Shown piece after piece: positions 1 through 5,548 of a stretch of 7,486 nt of DNA; positions within the stretch are counted from its first letter, which is position 1; each line of letters opens with the position of its first letter. A model generated the notes under the pieces. That model was not told where the DNA came from. It made no database searches and was given only the letters and a program-made list of their open reading frames with translations. Both the position numbers and the translations under genes were made by a program. The DNA is from an uncultured Coriobacteriales bacterium. Lineage in GTDB: Bacteria; Actinomycetota; Coriobacteriia; Coriobacteriales; UMGS124. The stretch spans positions 1-7,486 of the forward strand of contig CAIFEU010000127.1 in assembly GCA_903789505.1 (NCBI GenBank). Direction: 5' to 3'.

Positions 1-204
1 TTCTTCGATGGTGCCGCGGACGCGCCGGCGCCGCCTGCCCGCGCGTTGGCGGGAGACGCGCTGCCGTGGTCGGGGCGCAGCCTAACGGAAACGATACAAA
101 CGCTTCGATTCTACTCTCGACCTCGTGTGCGATTGCCGACGCCGTCCCGACCCTACAACTTCCCTCAAATAAGCCTTTACGTTGGAGCACGGACCAAAAG
201 GAGC
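1..204. other. Left-edge region without a supported gene
   Basis: I see no gene I can defend here. It lies beyond the probable terminators of the AI-2E operon. The stretch from about 80 to 200 is clearly less GC-rich than the genes, as expected of a promoter or leader region. The minus strand carries TAGAAT at 108-113, which could be a -10 box for a gene lying left of the window, but no matching -35 box is evident at 16-18 bp. In bases 1-81 plus-strand frame 1 has high third-position GC, but it has no stop near the composition change and no homology I recognise. No minus-strand frame offers an ATG, GTG or usable TTG start in bases 1-100. AI-2E family genes often neighbour alaS in Gram-positive bacteria, so this could be the upstream region of such a gene; that is a guess. 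Confidence 0.5.
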
Positions 205-234
205 CGCGCGCACCTCGGCGACCACGCGCACGCG
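205..234 (-). terminator. Second hairpin of a possible tandem terminator
   Basis: On the minus strand the arms at 226-234 and 205-213 can form a 9-bp stem (seven Watson-Crick pairs and two G-U pairs) around a 12-nt loop. Five bases later comes a run of four T (196-199). It lies a few bases past the stronger hairpin at 242-271 and could be a backup terminator for the sigma factor/AI-2E transcript. Confidence 0.4.
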
Positions 235-241
235 AAAGCAG

Positions 242-271
242 CGGGGATGGCGGCACGCGCCACCATCCCCG
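242..271 (-). terminator. Hairpin terminator after the AI-2E gene
   Basis: A perfect 9-bp inverted repeat, CGGGGATGG (242-250) and CCATCCCCG (263-271), encloses a 12-nt loop. It begins about 68 nt after the stop codon of the AI-2E family gene in the direction of transcription. On the minus strand it is followed by CTGCTTTCG, so the U-run is short, which is common in high-GC actinobacteria. It is the natural end of the rsbW-sigma-transporter transcript. Confidence 0.6.
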
Positions 272-339
272 TCCGTCAGGACTCCCCGCACCGCGCCGGG
301 CGCGGCAATGGAAGGCCAATCCCCATGCGGCGCGGAGCC

Positions 340-1758
340 TCACTTGCGCCTGATGCGCCCGAACAGGCTCTCCCGTTCGCGGGAAGCATCGTCATGGGCG
401 TCGTCGCCCTCGGCGTCCTCGGGCTCCCCCGTGACGGGCGCGGGAGGCTCCCCCGTCGACGAGGACGCCATCGCTGCGCGGATGCGCTCGGGCACCCCCT
501 TGTCGCCGTTCAGGTCGACGCCTAGCGCGTCGCAGGCGGGGCGCGGGTTGCCCTGCTCGTCGCAGAACGGCTCCCCGCGGAACAGCATGCCGTCCCTGCT
601 GACAAGCTGCCGGCCGGTCTTCTTCTCGAAGTAGTAGATGAACACGCCCTTGAACGCCGCCGTGAGCGGGACGGCGGCGATCATGGCGATGGGGCCGCCG
701 AGCGCACCGCCAGCAAGCAGGGCGATGATGACGAACACCGGGTGCAGCGCGACCGCGGTCTGCATGACCTTGGGCGAGATGAAGTTGTCCGTGAACTGCT
801 GGGCGACGACGGTCACCACGATCGACAGCACCGCCGGCCAGATTCCCACCGACAGCCCCACGAAGAACCCCAGCGCCCCGCCGATCCAGGGACCGATGTA
901 GGGAATGACGTTCAGGATTGCCGTGATGATGCCGAGCAGGCCCGAGTACGGGATGCCCAGCGCCCAGAACCCCAGCCAGGCGATGACGCCGGTGCAGGCG
1001 GAGTTGATGATCAGGCCCTTGAGGTAGCCCGCGAGCGAGCGACCGAACACCGAGGTGATGATTCGGTAGTCCTCGCCGCGGCGCGGCCCCACGATGTTGG
1101 CTATCTCGGTCTCCATGCTCGGGAAGTCCTTGGTCAGCCAGAAGGAGACGACCAGCGCCATGAACACGTCGACGATCGTCTTGACGACGCTCGTGACCCC
1201 CGAGAGAATCCCGCTGGCGGCGCTGGACGCGAGCTGCGAACCCGCGCTCCGCGCCTGCGAGGAGACGGTTTCGAGGACGCTGACGACCGCCGACTGGAAC
1301 GCCCCGTCGGGCGTCGCCCCGAGGCTCGCGTTGAGGTTGTCCCAGGCCGTCTGCAGGGCGTCGACGTAGGTGGGAATCTCGCTGAGGAAGCCGATCGCCT
1401 GCTTGACGAGCGGGGGCAGCACGGCAGCGATCAGCAAGACGATGGCGAGTAGGACCACGAGCAGGCCGATCAGCGTCGCCGGAAGGCGCGGCATGTTGAG
1501 GCGACGCGTGAGCCAGTTGGCGATCGGCGCGTAGATGAACGCCATGACCGACCCCGTCACCAGGACGATGACCGCGTCGTTGATGTGCCCGAGGCACCAG
1601 ATGCAGAAGGCGATGATCAGCCCGATGCCGATGTAGCCCCACACGCGGTAGAACCGCGCGCGATAGCGCTCATACTTCTCGGGGGACAGCCGGCGAAACG
1701 GCCCCGCCTTCGCAGTCGCGGTGGCGCGGGGCTGCTGGGGTTGCGTCATGTCCTCCAT
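340..1758 (-). CDS. AI-2E family transporter (PerM/TqsA-like membrane protein)
   Basis: A 472-residue polytopic inner-membrane protein of the AI-2E (UPF0118) family, whose members include the autoinducer-2 exporter TqsA and Na+/H+ antiporters; the substrate cannot be read from sequence. Hydrophobic segments lie at about 41-58, 61-83, 92-115, 190-209, 245-300 (two to three helices), 303-322 and 338-376. A soluble helical region spans about 118-188. Family hallmarks are visible: NVIPYIGPWIGG at 283-294 and NFISPKVM (325-332) followed by the ALHPVFVIIALLAGGALGG stretch at 337-355. The last 90 residues are hydrophilic, with a Cys399/Cys409 pair, an acidic stretch and a basic RIRRK end. The ATG at 1758 is chosen because AGGAGG at 1770-1775 lies 11 nt upstream; the internal ATG three codons later has a Shine-Dalgarno sequence too close to it. 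It begins 6 nt after the sigma factor stop, and its ribosome site overlaps the end of that gene, so it is probably co-transcribed with it. The family assignment is firm. Confidence 0.93.
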   Translation of the reverse strand: MEDMTQPQQPRATATAKAGPFRRLSPEKYERYRARFYRVWGYIGIGLIIAFCIWCLGHINDAVIVLVTGSVMAFIYAPIANWLTRRLNMPRLPATLIGLLVVLLAIVLLIAAVLPPLVKQAIGFLSEIPTYVDALQTAWDNLNASLGATPDGAFQSAVVSVLETVSSQARSAGSQLASSAASGILSGVTSVVKTIVDVFMALVVSFWLTKDFPSMETEIANIVGPRRGEDYRIITSVFGRSLAGYLKGLIINSACTGVIAWLGFWALGIPYSGLLGIITAILNVIPYIGPWIGGALGFFVGLSVGIWPAVLSIVVTVVAQQFTDNFISPKVMQTAVALHPVFVIIALLAGGALGGPIAMIAAVPLTAAFKGVFIYYFEKKTGRQLVSRDGMLFRGEPFCDEQGNPRPACDALGVDLNGDKGVPERIRAAMASSSTGEPPAPVTGEPEDAEGDDAHDDASRERESLFGRIRRK

Positions 1759-1764
1759 GAGGCG

Positions 1765-2643
1765 CTAGTCCTCCTCGTCGCTCGAGACGTCGGAATCCTC
1801 GGACAGGGGAACGTCGGCGACCAGCACCGAGCCGTCGCCCTCGGACTCCTCCTCGGCGCCCGCCTGGGGAACGCCATTGGGTGCGAGCTTCTCCTGCATG
1901 CGCTTGAGCGTGCGGCGAAGCAGGCGCGAGACCTGGACCTGGGAGATGCCCAGGCGCTCGGCGATCTCCGCCTGGGTGAGGCCCTCGTAGAACCGAAGCC
2001 TCACGACCTCCTGCTCCTTCGGGGTGAACTCGCTCAGCACCCGGTCGATCATGATGCGGTCGTCCGACGCCGCCAGGTCGGGGTCGTCCTTGCCCATGCG
2101 GTCGATGACCGACAGCCCCTCGTCATCGTCGGACCCGGTCGCCTCGAGCGGCACCGAGGTGTACGCCTCGCCGGACTCCATCGCCTCGAGGACCTCATCG
2201 GGCGTGACCTCGAGGTAGTCCGCGATCTCCTTGACCGTGGGCGTATGCTGGAGCGTGACGGTGAGCTCGTCGACCGCGCGGTTCACCTTGGCAGAGAGCT
2301 CCTGGAGGCGGCGCGGGACGCGGACCGACCAGCCCTTGTCGCGGAAGTGCCGCTTGATCTCGCCGAGGATCGTGGGGGTCGCGTAGGTGGTGAATTCCAG
2401 GCCACGCGCCGGCTCGAACCGGTCGATCGCCTTGATCAGGCCGATCGTCCCCACCTGGACGAGGTCCTCGAGGGGCTCGCCGCGGTTCGCGAACTTCGCC
2501 GCGAGGAAGCGAACGAGGTTGAGGTGGTTGACGATGAGCTGGTCGCGCGCGTCCTGGTCGCCCTCCTCCTTGTACCTTCGGAAGAGCTCGCGGGTGCGCG
2601 CCTTGTCCCAGACGAGCTTCGAGTTCTTCTGATCAGAGGGCAT
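1765..2643 (-). CDS. RNA polymerase sigma factor, SigB/SigF/SigG subfamily
   Basis: A 292-residue alternative sigma-70 factor that directs RNA polymerase to an alternative, probably stress-type, promoter set. Region 2 spans about 35-110: DLVQVGTIGLIKAIDRF (60-76), the TTYATPTILGEIKRHFRD stretch (85-102) and the WSVRVPRR element (105-112). All are characteristic of the SigB/SigF/SigG group. Region 3 covers about 113-185. Region 4 covers about 196-252, with the helix-turn-helix LTQAEIAERLGISQVQVSRL at 222-241. There is no sigma region 1.1. Residues 256-292 form an acidic, serine-rich tail beyond the usual end at region 4. The ATG at 2643 overlaps the end of the anti-sigma gene by 11 nt (ATGCCCTCTGA), implying translational coupling and balanced synthesis; GGGGA lies 6 nt upstream. 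The adjacent RsbW-like gene implies control by sequestration. SigB versus SigF naming cannot be decided from sequence. Confidence 0.96.
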   Translation of the reverse strand: MPSDQKNSKLVWDKARTRELFRRYKEEGDQDARDQLIVNHLNLVRFLAAKFANRGEPLEDLVQVGTIGLIKAIDRFEPARGLEFTTYATPTILGEIKRHFRDKGWSVRVPRRLQELSAKVNRAVDELTVTLQHTPTVKEIADYLEVTPDEVLEAMESGEAYTSVPLEATGSDDDEGLSVIDRMGKDDPDLAASDDRIMIDRVLSEFTPKEQEVVRLRFYEGLTQAEIAERLGISQVQVSRLLRRTLKRMQEKLAPNGVPQAGAEEESEGDGSVLVADVPLSEDSDVSSDEED

Positions 2644-3052
2644 CGGCAGTCCCCGAACTCTTCGTGACGTTGAGCCGGGCAGGGGCGCCCGCGACCTCGA
2701 CGTCGTCGCACAGAGCCTCGAGCAGCAGGCGCGCGTAGGCGAGCGCGGGGTCCTGGTCGCCCTCGCGTCCCAGACCGTCGACGTCGGCGCCGAGCTCGAA
2801 ACTCATGTCGAGCCGTCCCGCGCTCACGCGGAACTCGATGCCCATCCTGCCGCCCACGCCCGTGGCGCACGCGCAGACGAACGCCTCCTCCGCCGCCATG
2901 CGGACGTCGTCGACGTCCTCAACCGACAGGTCGGCGAGCATCGCGAAGTTCGCGGCGGTCATGCGGACCACGCGCGCGTATTCGGGGTCAGGCGGCACCG
3001 TGAGGGTGGAGAGCTGCCCGTCGAGCTCCTGCGCTTCCTTTGCTTGATCCAT
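2633..3052 (-). CDS. RsbW-like anti-sigma factor (divergent GHKL ATPase fold)
   Basis: A 139-residue protein, the size of an anti-sigma serine kinase (RsbW/SpoIIAB). Its place directly upstream of the sigma gene, with an 11-nt overlap, makes it the likely inhibitor of that sigma factor. Family features are the PPDPEYARVVR entry strand and helix (20-30), then LSVEDVDDVRMAAEEAF (42-58), which corresponds to the conserved 'ED..DI.lAvsEA' helix. The kinase hallmarks are poor. In the N-box, EEAFVCACATG (55-65) has Cys60 where the metal-binding Asn is expected and Thr64 where His often stands. The G-box region (87-115) lacks a clear DxGxG. It may therefore bind sigma without being an active kinase. 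The start is ATG 3052, with GGAG 11 nt upstream. No clear housekeeping promoter is visible in the 140-nt upstream gap. The fold and role are inferred mainly from the helix motif and gene order. Confidence 0.8.
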   Translation of the reverse strand: MDQAKEAQELDGQLSTLTVPPDPEYARVVRMTAANFAMLADLSVEDVDDVRMAAEEAFVCACATGVGGRMGIEFRVSAGRLDMSFELGADVDGLGREGDQDPALAYARLLLEALCDDVEVAGAPARLNVTKSSGTADAL

Positions 3053-3133
3053 GTCTGCTGTTCACGCTCCAAGCGTACGTCCGTGCGGGCAGGCCCTCGC
3101 TGGCAGCCCGCGGCTCCGTTGCCGATACGACGA

Positions 3134-3170
3134 CGCGCGCCTGGCATGCCGCTGGGCCGCCGGGCGCGCG
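3134..3170 (-). terminator. GC-rich intergenic hairpin after the DUF948-like gene
   Basis: Near-perfect 11-bp inverted repeat: CGCGCGCCTGG (3134-3144) and CCGGGCGCGCG (3160-3170). There is one imperfect pair (A-C on the minus transcript, U-G on a plus transcript) and a 15-nt loop. It starts 23 nt after the stop codon of the DUF948-like gene and ends about 80 nt before rsbW. No U-run follows, so it would be a U-less actinobacterial-type terminator, an attenuator, or an mRNA 3'-end stabiliser. It separates the right-hand genes from the sigma cassette. Confidence 0.45.
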
Positions 3171-3192
3171 AGGGTTGCCTTGCTTCGCGGGC

Positions 3193-3939
3193 CTACGCCT
3201 GCGCCCCCGCTTCTTCGGGGGCGTCCTCGGGGGTGTCCGCGCCGCCCTGCTGGGCAGCCTGCTCCCCCTCGGAATCCCGCGTCGACCCCGACGCGTCCTG
3301 CACGACGGGCGATGCGTCGTCGCCGGCAGGCGTCGCGGTGGTGCCATGCCGCCCGACGGCGTCGTCCCGCGACGGGTAGGTGAAGTAGCCCCTGTCGGAG
3401 CTCACGACGCGAGCGCCGTCCCGCACGGAGGGGTGCTCCGCCTCGGCGTCGCCGGCGCTGCCGGAGTCGGCCGGCTCCTCCCCGCCCCCCTCCCCGAGCA
3501 TCGAGGGGGTAGGCTCGCCGGCGCGGCCGATGCCGAGCCTGCTGCGGAACCTGTCGGCGATGGTTGCCGTCGCCGTGCGGACCGCGGAGGTGGCACTCGA
3601 GGCGGCGCCGGTCACGTGCGAGGCGTCCGTGAGGATCTCCTCTATGCGCTCGAGGTCGGAGTTGAGCGTGTCGACCGCGTTCGTCGCGCTCGTGAGCAGG
3701 GGCGCGGCGTTGTCGATGGCGGGGGTCGCCTGGGTCACCGCCTCGTCGACGTGGGCGATGACCGGCTGAACCTGCTCGATCACCCCGTCGACGGACTTCT
3801 TGAGGTCGCCGACTGCGGAGTCGACGTTCGAAATCGTTCCGCGCGCCCTGCGGAACGTCACCGCGAACTCCACGACGGCCCACACGGCCGCGATGGCGAG
3901 CAGAAGCAGGACGATGTTGATGACGCCGTGAATGTCCAT
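3193..3939 (-). CDS. DUF948-like single-pass membrane protein with disordered tail
   Basis: A 248-residue protein of unknown function. The N-terminus MDIHGVINIV begins one transmembrane helix (about 6-27, LLLLAIAAVWAVVEFAV) with no cleavage site, followed by FRRAR as a cytoplasmic anchor. Residues 35-130 form a helical region with regularly spaced hydrophobics (VDSAVGDLKKSVDGVIEQV, then AVTQATPAIDNAAPLLTS), a coiled-coil pattern typical of DUF948 proteins. Residues 140-248 are low-complexity, rich in Gly, Ala, Asp, Glu and Ser and probably disordered, interrupted only by an aromatic patch GYFTYP (184-189). I choose ATG 3939 because GAGGGG lies 6 nt upstream and the membrane helix then sits at the N-terminus; an in-frame upstream start at 4017 would add an implausible Ala/Arg-rich leader. 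A TATAGT box at 3974-3979 suggests its own promoter. DUF948 membership is a resemblance judged by eye; the role is unknown, with cell-envelope organisation a guess. Confidence 0.78.
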   Translation of the reverse strand: MDIHGVINIVLLLLAIAAVWAVVEFAVTFRRARGTISNVDSAVGDLKKSVDGVIEQVQPVIAHVDEAVTQATPAIDNAAPLLTSATNAVDTLNSDLERIEEILTDASHVTGAASSATSAVRTATATIADRFRSRLGIGRAGEPTPSMLGEGGGEEPADSGSAGDAEAEHPSVRDGARVVSSDRGYFTYPSRDDAVGRHGTTATPAGDDASPVVQDASGSTRDSEGEQAAQQGGADTPEDAPEEAGAQA

Positions 3940-3973
3940 AGCGCACCCCTCACTCGATTCCTCGTTTTGCCTC

Positions 3974-4001
3974 ACTATACCCGCAGCGGCAGCCCTCCGA
4001 A
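3974..4001 (-). promoter_or_regulatory. Possible promoter for the DUF948-like gene
   Basis: On the minus strand TATAGT (3974-3979) matches the -10 consensus at five of six positions. A weak -35 candidate, TTCGGA (3996-4001), lies 16 bp upstream. It falls in the 87-nt gap after rarA and about 35 nt before the DUF948-like start codon. The -10 is an AT-rich island in very GC-rich DNA, which strengthens the call; the -35 is poor. Confidence 0.42.
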
Positions 4002-4026
4002 GCGTCGCCGCCCACAATCCCGCGAC

Positions 4027-5463
4027 TCAACGCGCGTCGCCATCCTCCCCCGCCGTCGAGGAGCCCCGCGCGCCGTCGTGCCCCGGGCGTTGCCCCGCGT
4101 CGCGCGGACTCCGGTCTCGGCGCGTCGCCTCGCTGCGATAGCTCTCCCACCCGCGCTCGGTGGGGTGGTAGAAGCAGCCGCGCTCGAGCCCCTCGGGCAG
4201 GTAGCGCTGGTCGACCCATGCTCCCGGGTAGTCGTGGGGGTACAGATAGGGGCCGTAGGCGTCGCTGCCCGGACGATGGCGGTCGCGCAGGTAGTCGGGG
4301 ACGGGGCGGGCAGGGGCGCTCCGGATGTCCGCCTGCGCGGCGTGCAGCGCGGCGTAGCTCGCGTTGCTCTTGGGGGCGAGCGCCATGTAGACGGCAGCCT
4401 GGGAGAGGTTGATCTGGCATTCGGGCATGCCGATGACCTCGACCGCGCGGAAGGCGGCCTCCGCGACGAGCAGGGCCTGGGGGTCGGCGTTGCCGACGTC
4501 CTCCGAGGCGAGGATGAAGATGCGCCGGGCGATGAACTTGGGGTCCTCGCCGCCCTCGAGCATGCGGGCGAGCCAGTACACCGCGGCGTCCGGGTCGCTG
4601 CCGCGCATCGACTTGATGAACGCGGAGACGACGTCGTAGTGCTCGTCCCCACCCTTGTCGTAGGACTGCGTGCGCGTCGGCGTAGCCTCGCGCGCGTCCG
4701 CCTCCTCGATCACGACCGGCGCCCCGCCCGGCGCCGCGGCGTCATCGCCCGCCCCCTCGGGGGCGCCCCTGCGAGCCTCGGCGCGGCGCTGCGCGAGCTG
4801 CGACGCGAGCTCGAGCGTCGTGAGCGCCGAGCGGGCGTCTCCGCCGGCGACCAGGACGATGAAGGAGCGGGCCCCCTCGGAGAGCTCGAAGCGGCCGGCG
4901 AGGCCCTGCGGCGCCTCCAAGGCGTGGTCGAGAATCGCGCTGACGTCCTCGTCCGAGAGCGCCTTGAGCTCGACGACGCGGGAGCGCGAGAGCAGCGCCT
5001 GGTTGACCTCGAAGTAGGGGTTCTCGGTCGTTGCGCCGACCAGGACCACCGTGCGGTTCTCGACCGCGTGCAGCAGAGCGTCCTGCTGGCTCTTGGAGAA
5101 GCGGTGGATCTCGTCGACGAACAGGATAGTCCTGCGGTCGTGCAGGAGCAGGCGCTGCTCAGCGGCATCAATCTCGCGTCTCAGGTCCTTGACCGTGCCG
5201 GTAATCGCCGAGACCTCGACGAACTCGGCGCGGGTCGCGTGGGCGATGATGCGCGCCAACGTGGTCTTGCCGGTCCCGGCGGGCCCGTACAGGATCACCG
5301 AGGAGAGCGCGTCGTACTCGATGGCGTCGTGCAGCCAGGTCCCGGGCCCCACGGCCTGCTCCTGACCGCGGAACTCCTCGAGCGTCGTGGGGCGCACGCG
5401 CACGGCGAGCGGGGCTCCCTTGACCCTCTTCTGTCGGTCGAACTCAGAGAATAGCGTCTCCAC
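4027..5463 (-). CDS. rarA: Replication-associated recombination protein A (MgsA/WRNIP1-family AAA+ ATPase)
   Basis: RarA is a cytoplasmic tetrameric AAA+ ATPase that acts at stalled or gapped replication forks, related to the clamp-loader ATPases. Residue numbers count from the alternative TTG start at 5484 (485 residues): N-terminal APLAVRVRP (24-32), Walker A GPAGTGKTT (67-75), Walker B LFVDEIHRF (121-129), sensor 1 GATTENPYF (150-158) and sensor 2 GGDARSAL (214-221). The C-terminal tetramerisation domain includes YDKGGDEHYDVVSAFIKSMR (275-294), RRIFILASEDVGNADPQAL (320-338) and the YPHDYPGAWVDQRYLPEGL stretch (415-433). Residues about 232-256 are an Ala/Gly/Asp/Arg-rich insertion between the lid and the C-terminal domain, and about 35 polar residues trail the usual end. 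I prefer GTG 5463 (478 residues) because GAGGGG precedes it at good spacing and the product then begins close to the LF..APLA pattern of homologs. TTG 5484, with GGGGAG 7 nt upstream, is a real alternative. It follows the dNTPase gene by 64-85 nt. Confidence 0.96.
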   Translation of the reverse strand: METLFSEFDRQKRVKGAPLAVRVRPTTLEEFRGQEQAVGPGTWLHDAIEYDALSSVILYGPAGTGKTTLARIIAHATRAEFVEVSAITGTVKDLRREIDAAEQRLLLHDRRTILFVDEIHRFSKSQQDALLHAVENRTVVLVGATTENPYFEVNQALLSRSRVVELKALSDEDVSAILDHALEAPQGLAGRFELSEGARSFIVLVAGGDARSALTTLELASQLAQRRAEARRGAPEGAGDDAAAPGGAPVVIEEADAREATPTRTQSYDKGGDEHYDVVSAFIKSMRGSDPDAAVYWLARMLEGGEDPKFIARRIFILASEDVGNADPQALLVAEAAFRAVEVIGMPECQINLSQAAVYMALAPKSNASYAALHAAQADIRSAPARPVPDYLRDRHRPGSDAYGPYLYPHDYPGAWVDQRYLPEGLERGCFYHPTERGWESYRSEATRRDRSPRDAGQRPGHDGARGSSTAGEDGDAR

Positions 5464-5548
5464 GTCTTCCCCCTCGCCGCCCAAGGCGGCACTCCCCTTC
5501 CCGCGTCATCGGTCCCGACCGACGCCCGGACGCCCGCCGATCCGTAGG
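5464..5548. repeat. Gap before rarA with tandem octamer and palindrome
   Basis: The octamer GACGCCCG occurs twice head to tail (5521-5528 and 5529-5536), directly adjoining the palindrome CGGTC-CC-GACCG (5510-5521). On the minus strand both lie between the dNTPase stop and the rarA start, 26 nt or more before the start codon. They could be an operator or a weak RNA hairpin. No promoter boxes are evident, so rarA may be read through from the upstream genes. Confidence 0.35.

Noticed and set aside
9..18. TGGTGCCGCG, resembling the T-box core UGGNACCGCG with one mismatch
   Set aside because: It is on the plus strand with no downstream plus-strand gene. The preceding AGGG is absent and no terminator/antiterminator pair is visible, so it is a chance match in GC-rich DNA.
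100..120. GCTTCGATTCTA as a tRNA T-arm remnant
   Set aside because: No matching stem, acceptor end or anticodon arm can be built around it on either strand.
181..209. AAAAGGAG (195-202 area) as a ribosome binding site for a plus-strand gene
   Set aside because: No start codon follows at usable distance, and the plus-strand frames run against the AI-2E gene.
1585..2667. Plus-strand open frame of 360 codons opposite the sigma factor
   Set aside because: Its Leu/Arg/Asp/Val-rich composition is the antisense reading of the sigma gene codons, and the minus strand carries unmistakable sigma regions 2 and 4.
3940..4017. Upstream start at 4017 for the DUF948-like protein
   Set aside because: It would add an Ala/Arg-rich 26-residue leader, place the start before the TATAGT promoter element and abandon the well-spaced GAGGGG ahead of ATG 3939.
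3040..5454. Very long plus-strand open frame (about 800 codons) opposite rarA and the DUF948-like gene
   Set aside because: It is rich in Arg, Gly, Val and Ala with no recognisable domain and lies opposite clear rarA motifs. Such frames arise from the high third-position GC of the real minus-strand genes.
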